Made by a program: the position numbers and the translations under genes. A stretch of DNA of 33,801 nucleotides from FEN-1297 sp964498065 (GTDB taxonomy: Bacteria > Bacteroidota > Ignavibacteria > Ignavibacteriales > Ignavibacteriaceae), in assembly GCA_964498065.1 (NCBI GenBank), contig CAZCFZ010000042.1:1-33801 (forward strand), read 5' to 3'. The notes beneath the pieces were generated by a model. It did not search any database. It saw nothing but the letters and a program-made list of their open reading frames with translations, and was not told the origin of the DNA. Below are positions 7,413 through 15,000 of the stretch, piece after piece (positions within the stretch are counted from its first letter, which is position 1; the number at the start of each line of letters is the position of its first letter).

Positions 7413-8903
7413 ATGATAACCTTAGGTTTTGATGTAGGCAGTTCTTCTTTAAAAGCTGCACTTTATAATGTCTCGTCCAGAATAGCAGTTGCGCACAGCA
7501 CATATCCTAAAGAGGAATTAAAAATATTTTCTCCTAAACCGGGATGGGCAGAGCAGGATCCTGAAATTTGGTGGGAGTCTCTTAAGGAAGCTTTGAAACA
7601 CCTTCTTTTAAAATCACCTGTTAAACCTTCGGAGATAAAGGCAATCGGAATTTCGTTTCAAATGCACGGACTTGTACTGGTTGATAAAAAGCAAAATGTA
7701 CTTCGGCCTTCAATAATATGGTGCGACAGCAGAGCTGTTGAGATAGGAAATAAAGCTTTTAAGGATTTAGGTGAAGAGAGATGCTTAAAGTCTCTTTTGA
7801 ATTCTCCGGGAAATTTTACAGCTTCAAAATTAAAATGGGTAATGCAAAATGAACCTTCAATTTATGAAAAAGTCTATAAAATGATGCTGCCCGGCGATTA
7901 CATTGCAATGAAGTTGACCGGCGAAATAAATACTACTGCCGAAGGTCTAGCTGAAGGTATTTTATGGGATTTTGAAAAAGATAAGCCTGCAAAATTTTTA
8001 ATGGACTATTTCAGAATTGATGAATCTCTTCTGCCGAATATTGTACCCGGATTTGGAATCCAAGGGTATCTTTCGAAAAAAGCCTCCGAAGAATTAGGTT
8101 TAACGGAAGGTATTCCTGTTACATATAGAGCAGGTGATCAGCCGAATAATGCATTTTCTTTAAATGTTCTTGAACCCGGAGAAATTGCTGCTACCGCAGG
8201 AACCTCAGGCGTAGTATATGGTGTAAGCGAAAAGATTAAGTTTGATTTAAGAAATCGTTTAAATACATTTCTCCATGTAAATCATTCAAGTGAAAAGAGG
8301 AGACTTGGAATATTATTATGCATTAACGGTACGGGAATATCCAACAGCTGGATTAAAAAAGTTTTATTTGGTACCGGTTCTTCGTACGATGAATTGAATG
8401 ATCTTGCGGAGGGAATTGATATAGGATCCGACGGACTAACATTTCTTCCTTTCGGAAACGGAGCCGAAAGAATGCTTGAAAATTCCGAACCGGGGGCCCT
8501 TTTTGCTGATTTGAATTTTAATCTTCATAAAAAGAATCATTTATTGAGATCTGTTCTTGAGGGAGTTGCATTCTCTTTTTATTATGGAATAAATATAATG
8601 AAAGAACTTGGAATAAATCCGAATGTAATCCGCGCAGGGATGGCGAATATGTTCTTAAGTAAAATTTTTAGGGATACTATTGCTACTCTTAATGAATCAC
8701 CTATTCAATTATATAATACTGACGGTGCATTGGGAGCTGCAAGAGCAGCCGCATACGGAGCTGGTTTCTATTCATCCTTTGAAGAAGCTTTTAAAGGATT
8801 GAAATGTTTGTTAAATATTGAGCCGGATTTAAAAAATAAAGACAAATATTTAACTGCATACAATAAATGGCATAATGAATTAAATAATAAATTAAAAAAG
8901 TAA
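7413..8903 (+). CDS. xylB: Xylulokinase
   Basis: This FGGY-family sugar kinase of 496 residues phosphorylates D-xylulose to xylulose 5-phosphate with ATP, the second step of the isomerase route for xylose. Visible motifs: the N-terminal phosphate loop GFDVGSSSLK (5-14), GWAEQDPEIWW, the substrate-binding SFQMHGLV, IIWCDSRA, the catalytic-base segment RAGDQ with D242, ATAGTSGVV, and a C-terminal GAARAAAYGAG. Length and motif order match XylB. The start ATG 7413 follows an AT-rich leader without a Shine-Dalgarno sequence, usual in this group. It ends 8 bases before xylA, so the two are one operon, probably controlled by the divergent Nudix-fold regulator through O1 and O2. A related FGGY substrate is possible, but linkage to xylA makes xylulose the best call. 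Confidence 0.93.
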   Translation: MITLGFDVGSSSLKAALYNVSSRIAVAHSTYPKEELKIFSPKPGWAEQDPEIWWESLKEALKHLLLKSPVKPSEIKAIGISFQMHGLVLVDKKQNVLRPSIIWCDSRAVEIGNKAFKDLGEERCLKSLLNSPGNFTASKLKWVMQNEPSIYEKVYKMMLPGDYIAMKLTGEINTTAEGLAEGILWDFEKDKPAKFLMDYFRIDESLLPNIVPGFGIQGYLSKKASEELGLTEGIPVTYRAGDQPNNAFSLNVLEPGEIAATAGTSGVVYGVSEKIKFDLRNRLNTFLHVNHSSEKRRLGILLCINGTGISNSWIKKVLFGTGSSYDELNDLAEGIDIGSDGLTFLPFGNGAERMLENSEPGALFADLNFNLHKKNHLLRSVLEGVAFSFYYGINIMKELGINPNVIRAGMANMFLSKIFRDTIATLNESPIQLYNTDGALGAARAAAYGAGFYSSFEEAFKGLKCLLNIEPDLKNKDKYLTAYNKWHNELNNKLKK

Positions 8904-8911
8904 GGTGAAAC

Positions 8912-10246
8912 ATGAATTTAAAATTAACAATAGGTAATGAAGAATATTTTAAAGGTATAGACCAAATAAAATATGAAGGAAAAGATTCCTTAAATCCGTT
9001 AGCATTTAAATGGTATGATGCGGAAAAGAAAGTTTCCGGAAAAACTATGCAGGAACATTTCAGATTTGCAACTGCATACTGGCATTCTTTCTGCAATACC
9101 GGCAACGATCCGTTCGGCCCGGGCACAAAAGAATATAAATGGAATGAATCGGATGACCCGGTTAAAAAAGCAAAAGCAAAAATGGATGCTGCATTTGAAT
9201 TTATTACTAAAGTAGGTACACCATTTTATTGCTTCCACGACTTCGATTTAATTGAAGAAGGTTCTACAATATTGGAATCGGACAATAGAATTAAAACGAT
9301 GATTGAATATGCTAAAGAGAAGCAAGCTGCATCCGGCGTAAAACTTCTTTGGGGAACTTCAAATCTTTTTTCACACCCAAGATACATGAACGGTGCATCA
9401 ACAAATCCTGATTTTAATGTTATTGCTTATGCAGGAACTCAGGTTAAACGTGCTCTTGATGCCACTATTGAACTGGGAGGACAGAATTATGTTTTCTGGG
9501 GTGGAAGGGAAGGTTACTTTTCTCTTCTTAATACTGATATGAAGAGAGAAAAAGAACATTTGGCAACATTTCTTAAAACAGCAAGAGATTATGCAAGAGG
9601 AAAAGGTTTTAAGGGTACATTTTTAATTGAACCTAAACCAATGGAACCTACTAAACATCAGTACGATTTTGATGCAGAAACAGTGATAGGTTTTATTCAC
9701 AGGCATGGATTGGAAAATGATTTTAAACTTAATATTGAAGTAAACCATGCTACTCTTGCCGGTCATACTTTTCAACATGATTTGCAGACTGCAGCTGACG
9801 CGGGTCTGCTTGGCAGTATTGATGCAAACCGCGGTGATTATCAAAACGGATGGGACACAGACCAGTTCCCGATAAATATTTATGAAACAGTAGAAGCAAT
9901 GCTGGTTATTCTTCAAGCAGGAGGATTTAAAACCGGAGGTATCAACTTCGACGCAAAGACTAGAAGAAATTCTACCGACGCTGAAGATTTATTTATTGCA
10001 CATATCTCCGGTATGGATACTTTTGCAAGAGCTTTAATTGTAGCAGATAATATTTTAAATAAAACCGATTACTTAAAACTTAGAAAGAATAGATATTCTT
10101 CATTTGACAAAGGAACAGGTGCCGATTTTGAAAATGGAAAGCTCACTCTGGATGATTTAAGAAAACACGCAGAGAAAAACGGCGAACCGAAACAGATTAG
10201 CGGTAAACAGGAATTGTTTGAAACAATTATTAGCCGGATGATTTAA
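8912..10246 (+). CDS. xylA: Xylose isomerase (class II)
   Basis: The 444-residue enzyme interconverts D-xylose and D-xylulose in a TIM barrel with two divalent metals. Signature residues are present: catalytic His109 in FYCFHDFD, LFSHPRYMNGASTNP, VFWGGREGY, metal ligands E240 and K242 in FLIEPKPMEPTKHQYD, the NIEVNHATLAGHTFQHD segment with Glu and His ligands, GSIDANRGD and the C-terminal GGINFDAKTRRNS. Length is that of class II enzymes. The ATG follows AAGGTG (8902-8907), only 8 bases after the xylB stop, so it is co-transcribed. Together xylAB feed xylose to the pentose phosphate pathway. The GH43 remnant just downstream suggests the locus once also carried a xylosidase. Confidence 0.96.
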   Translation: MNLKLTIGNEEYFKGIDQIKYEGKDSLNPLAFKWYDAEKKVSGKTMQEHFRFATAYWHSFCNTGNDPFGPGTKEYKWNESDDPVKKAKAKMDAAFEFITKVGTPFYCFHDFDLIEEGSTILESDNRIKTMIEYAKEKQAASGVKLLWGTSNLFSHPRYMNGASTNPDFNVIAYAGTQVKRALDATIELGGQNYVFWGGREGYFSLLNTDMKREKEHLATFLKTARDYARGKGFKGTFLIEPKPMEPTKHQYDFDAETVIGFIHRHGLENDFKLNIEVNHATLAGHTFQHDLQTAADAGLLGSIDANRGDYQNGWDTDQFPINIYETVEAMLVILQAGGFKTGGINFDAKTRRNSTDAEDLFIAHISGMDTFARALIVADNILNKTDYLKLRKNRYSSFDKGTGADFENGKLTLDDLRKHAEKNGEPKQISGKQELFETIISRMI

Positions 10247-10300
10247 AATATTTGGTTATTTTCTATAATAATAATTAGTGATGATGAACTGTTTAGTGAT

Positions 10301-10324
10301 TTAATTGATGTTGTGATCAATTAA
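10301..10324. repeat. AT-rich perfect hairpin after xylA
   Basis: TTAATTGAT, loop GTTGTG, ATCAATTAA: 9-base perfect arms, 55 bases past the xylA stop. There is no T-tract, so it is not a classic terminator. TGTTTAGT phrases repeat around it (near 10289, 10364 and 10394). Confidence 0.45.
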
Positions 10325-10412
10325 TTGATAGCTGGTTTGTTATATTTTTGCATTTTCCGGCAATGTTTAGTTATCATGTAAGTCGAGTTAAATTGTTTAG
10401 TTAAGTTGCACA

Positions 10413-10470
10413 ATTGTCATGCTGAACTTTAAAAAGACATCTTTGCGAGAGATTCAGTATCAAAACATGT
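10413..10470. repeat. Degenerate copy of the GTCATGCTGAAC dispersed repeat
   Basis: TTGTCATGCTGAACTTTAAA followed by ATCTTTGCGAGAGATTCAGTAT resembles the GTCATTCCGAGC element at 1342-1454 and the common spacer repeats of this phylum. It lies just before the GH43 remnant and may mark the deletion edge. Confidence 0.35.
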
Positions 10471-10489
10471 GAAAAAATAAAGATCCCGA

Positions 10490-10686
10490 ATCTAGCCGAA
10501 CTGAGATAAGCAAATCCGCAATTTCAGCTGCAGTACCAACGGTAAAAATTTTAAAGATGCAGAAAAGTCATTTACCACTGTTGCAGAAGATGGACAGGAA
10601 CAGAAGTAGGAATGTTCTGTACACTAACAGTTAAAACTAATAATTCAGCTTTAGCTGATTTTGATTGGTTCAGGAATACGAAGTAA
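10490..10686 (+). pseudogene. Decayed 3-prime end of a GH43 beta-xylosidase/arabinofuranosidase-like gene
   Basis: In one frame, 10523-10594 reads FSCSTNGKNFKDAEKSFTTV. In a second frame, 10591-10686 reads WTGTEVGMFCTLTVKTNNSA, then LADFDWFRNTK and a stop at 10684-10686. Joined by one frameshift, these match the end of the C-terminal concanavalin-like domain of GH43 xylosidases, whose usual ending is (F-Y-S-T-D-G-K-N-F ... G-R-W-I-G-x-x-V-G-x-F ... D-Y-D-W-F-R). Upstream pieces (AELR near 10496, then a stop) suggest more frame breaks. Only about 65 codons survive; the catalytic propeller is gone. Located 240 bases after xylA on the same strand, it is likely the relic of a third gene of the xylose/xylan operon. 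The match is from remembered family features. Confidence 0.65.
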
Positions 10687-11078
10687 CCTTAATATTTTAA
10701 TCGGATTGGTTCTAAAAAGCTGTTAATCATTTTATTGTCCTATGAAGTCAGGACCTCGGACATGGTTTATTGTTAAAATGCAGAAAGTTAAGAATATAGT
10801 TATTACTTATTGTTGTTGAGACTATTTTCTTAAAAATAATTATATCTTTTTAACATTAGCAGCACTTATAAACTCTCTAACCAATTCAATCTTATTTGCA
10901 AATAATCTCATTAGTCTATATTTTTTAATAAGTTTTTCTTAAAGGTATTTCTTTACCATTTCATACAAAAAAATGTAAAAACATTCTATAATTCAGTTGA
11001 TGTTTTATCCAGTGTTTATCTTAATAATGCAAATTTTAGAAATTATGCTAATTATAAAAATATAAGGAGCGGCAGCCC
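10687..11078. other. Spacer without recognisable genes
   Basis: This AT-rich spacer lies between the GH43 relic and the SPFH gene. All frames are closed by frequent stops. The promoter of the SPFH gene must lie here, but no convincing box was picked out. A clear ribosome site, AAGGAG, sits at 11063-11068. Confidence 0.5.
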
Positions 11079-12035
11079 ATGGATATTGTAATCTATATAA
11101 TATTATTAGTTTTGATAGTTTTAATTTTTACGGAATATCGTATTAAAAAACCGGGTCAGATTGTTATTTACGAATCTAACGGATTGGTCAAATACCGTAA
11201 ATCAAAATTTTATCCGAGACATTTTTCACTTCCATTGCAGAATACAACTTACACATTAACCGCGACCGTTGAACCGGAAGCGAAAGGGAAAATTGCGCTC
11301 GTAGTTAAATATGCCGCTACAGTAACTCCTTCTCTTGAAAACATTTCAAAATTAATTCGTGTAGGCGGATGGGGTAAGGAAGCTCTTAACGATACTGCAA
11401 AAGAGTTTGATATAATTATCCAGGGCAAAATAAAAGAATTTACTGAGAACTTTGAAATTGAGGAAATTAAGTCCGAAAGCATTACCGGTTATCTTAGAGA
11501 AAAACTAAAAGATTCCGGTACACAGCTTGGATTGGAGATTCTCTCTCTTACCATTCAATCGGTTGAACCGGCAGATAAAAAAATTACGGAGGCTATTAGA
11601 CAGAAAGAGGCTTCGAGGATTCTTGAAGAAACAGAAAAGACATCACAGCAGGCAAGGATAAATACAGCTAAAATGAAATTGAATGCCGATGAAGAAATAA
11701 TGAATTACGAACACCAGCTTGAAATGAAAAAATTTCAATTGAAGGAATTTGAAGAAGATAAAGAAGCCGGTTTGGCAATGAAGAAGTTGAACGAACAGGT
11801 AAAAAGAGATAAAATCAAACTGGAGATAGAACAAGAAGAAATGGGAATATTTAAAAATAATCCGGAACTTCTATTATTAACTCCTCAAGTTGCCCGTTTG
11901 GCCGAGGCAAGCCAGAATTTGAAAAATGCAAGAACAATTGTTTCACTTGGTGATATTGAGAATAGTTCGCAGATGGTTGATATGATTAAGAATTTTCTGG
12001 GCGGACTTTTAAAATCCACAACGGCTAAAAAATGA
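11079..12035 (+). CDS. Membrane-anchored SPFH/band-7 domain protein
   Basis: The 318-residue protein has one N-terminal membrane helix (residues 3-18, IVIYIILLVLIVLIFT). An SPFH-like domain follows, about 28-170 (PGQIVIYESNGLVKY ... SITGYLREKLKDSGTQLGLEILSLTIQSVEP; the last part is the typical band-7 ending). A long charged coiled coil runs from about 175 to 260 (RQKEASRILEETEKTSQQAR ...), then a short C-terminal helix region. SPFH proteins oligomerise at membranes, organise microdomains and often hold proteases or enzymes. The start follows AAGGAG. It is 37 bases upstream of the giant aminotransferase/PEPC-like gene with no terminator between, so the two are probably co-expressed. A physical link between them is speculation. 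Flotillin-, prohibitin- and HflK-type subfamilies were not distinguished. Confidence 0.72.
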   Translation: MDIVIYIILLVLIVLIFTEYRIKKPGQIVIYESNGLVKYRKSKFYPRHFSLPLQNTTYTLTATVEPEAKGKIALVVKYAATVTPSLENISKLIRVGGWGKEALNDTAKEFDIIIQGKIKEFTENFEIEEIKSESITGYLREKLKDSGTQLGLEILSLTIQSVEPADKKITEAIRQKEASRILEETEKTSQQARINTAKMKLNADEEIMNYEHQLEMKKFQLKEFEEDKEAGLAMKKLNEQVKRDKIKLEIEQEEMGIFKNNPELLLLTPQVARLAEASQNLKNARTIVSLGDIENSSQMVDMIKNFLGGLLKSTTAKK

Positions 12036-12072
12036 GGTTTCAAAATAATAAACAGAATAATAAAATCACCGA

Positions 12073-15000
12073 TTGATTAACAAAACTAACATAGAAAAAT
12101 TATTCGAACTCCGCCCGATAAGACCGGGAAAAATTTCGGAAATAAGTGAAGCCACTGCTTCATCGTCTGTATCTCCTGCCGAACGAGTTAATTTTCACAT
12201 AGGCAATCCTGTCCAAGACGAAAGGCTGACGCTTTATTATCTGCGGTCGGTTTTGAATATACAGATCAATGGCGCCGGGTTGGATAGCCTAAATATTCCT
12301 TTTTTAAGAAATGAATTAGGCTGGTCCGAAGATTTCGATAAACGAATTAAGTTGTTATATGATTTAATTAAAAATGCCGCACCATATTCACCGCGCGGCG
12401 GTTACAATATTAAAAATCAGATCCCTCTGGTTAAAAAAGTTCATCAATGGCTTGTTAACGATCAGGATGAGCCTTTATTATATGATACGGGTGAAAAATC
12501 AGATAAACGCGAATTGATAATTTCCAGCGGTGGAGTTGAAGAATCGCTAAGGATTCTATTTCATACGCTCAACAATTTTTTAACTCATCTTCCCGCAAAA
12601 ATTTTTTTTGCTAATCGGGATATTCCTTTATATTACCGCGATTTTAATTCTCTTGATTTCGATTTGCTGCCGGACAACGAAACAGAAGCTTATAACATCT
12701 TATCAAAATATATAATTGAGAAAAACGACAAGCCGGTCTTTCTTTTCATGGACAGAATTTTATCGGAAGAAGGGCGCCGCAAACTTAGAAATTTGTCTTA
12801 TGATTATCCGCTGTTTTTCATAGAAATTAATGATGTTCCGAATCATTCATCTCTAGCACGTGAAGCTAAATTAAAAAATCGAGTGCTTAGAATTTTAACT
12901 CCGACATTTTTTTCTAAAAGGCTGAAAAACTTATCCGTAGTTTTCCTGGCGGGATATCCTGAGCTTTTAAAGATTTATGAGTCGGTGCATTTTCAATTAA
13001 AAGGAACGCCGAGTTCAACGGAAATAGAACTGCTTCAATATTTGGCTGCACACCCGGAAGAAATAAAAGTAAGGAATAAAACAGTCGGGATAAATGATGG
13101 AAGTAATGATGATACCGGCCAGCTGTATTCTTCTTTACCTTATCCGATGCCGCAAATTTCCTTTCTAAATAAAAGCGATTTATTCGAAAGGATAAACCGC
13201 ATATACGAAGATAAATCCGAAAAATTAATGGCTATTGCGGAAATAATAGAAAAGAATAATTTCAAAGCAGGTCTCAAAAATTTTCCGGTTTCCGATCATC
13301 TCTTAAATAAAGATACCGGCGAAATCTTAACAGAATTCTTAAACAATATTGACAGCGAAAAATGGTATTCCGAAACAGCAGATAGTTTCATTTCTGTTTT
13401 TGCAAAGGAACATCCTGAGTATTCGCTGAGGAAATTGTCGGTTGTTAACGGCTCTTCCCGTACTGCTCTCGGTTTGCTGGGATTTCATTGCGGCATTACA
13501 GAAGTTTTTACATGCGATTTTAGCTGGACTTACGAACATTGTTTTCCAAAAGCTTCATTTATACCTTTAACGGACGAGTATGAATTTGATGTTGACGGAA
13601 TCTGCAAAGCAGTGGATAAATGCCTAACTGAGGCAAATAAATCACATGATAAAATTGCCGTTGTTGTTAACAATCCACACAACGCCAGCGGTAAAATTTT
13701 TTTGGAAAGAGATTTGAAAAATCTCATTACAAAAATTTTGGATAGAAATGTTTTTGTTATTGATGACCTGGCATATCAGAATGTTTTACCGGAAGATACA
13801 TTGCGCGGGCCGAAAACAATTAAGCAGCTTGCATTAGAACTTGTAGATGAAGGGCGGCTTTATAAAGATCAGCTTCGTAAAATCATATCGGTTCATTCAT
13901 TATCTAAAACAGATTCGTTTGCCGGTGCACGGCTTGCGGCAGTTGAAATTGCAGACGAAAATTTATATAAAAAATTCAACTCCTTAAACCGGCTGATTAA
14001 ACCGAACATTGCGGCAATAATTGTTGCCTATCTTTTTTACAGGAACGATTCGGGGCGGATAAAAAATTTCTGGCTTCTTCGGAACAGAATATTTAAGGCT
14101 AAGATGAAAGCCTTGGAGGAAGCGTCTTCCGAATTTCCCGAAGCCCGCAATCCCTTCAATATATATATTAAGCGTCCGCAGGGAAGCATGTACCCGCGTA
14201 TGGTTATAGAAAATCTTCCTAACGGGCTTTCGCTAGATTGGCTTTCATACGGATTGGCGGCACAGGGAATTGGCCTGGTTCCGTTTTCTTCTTTTGCACG
14301 GACTTCAAAAGGATATGAACTTGGAAGAAAATCCTTTAGACTTACTCTCGGCGGATCCGATACGCCGGAAATACTTTTAAGGAAAACACGAAGAGTTCTT
14401 ATCGACTTAAACCGCCTTATTGCAAAGGAGAAAGCCAACTACAACAAGAAAACTTTCGAGATCAAGACACTTAACCGCAAAAGCGGTTTTTATTTGGAAA
14501 ATGCCGCTGCTGTTTGGGATAATTTGGTCTCGGATATTAAATACCAGTGCAGAAGGATTTCCCCTGTTATGGCAAAAGCCTTTCCGGGAGTTACGGATGA
14601 AAAAATTTTATCGGGCAGGTTTTTTGAAAAATACCTACCGGCAAGATTAAATACGTTCGAAAATATATTCAAAGATTATTTGAAAATTTCTTTGGATTTT
14701 CTCTCCTACATCGGTTCCGAGGGCGGTAAGTTTCTGGAATCACAGTTAGATTATGAATTTTATAAAGACGATATTAAACAGAGGCGGGAACGGTTTAAAA
14801 AAAGGGCATACGACCGTACCGTTCACCCGACACAGCTTTATTCAATTGATACGGATATTCTTTTCAATAAGGCATTTGATAAAATTTTAAAAGGTGAATT
14901 TCCCGACAAAAAATTAGTCGGAGACATAGGCAGAAATTTGATAGAAGAATACCTCGGCAGGAATGTTGCAATTAATTCTGTTAAAGAAGGCGAGGAACTT

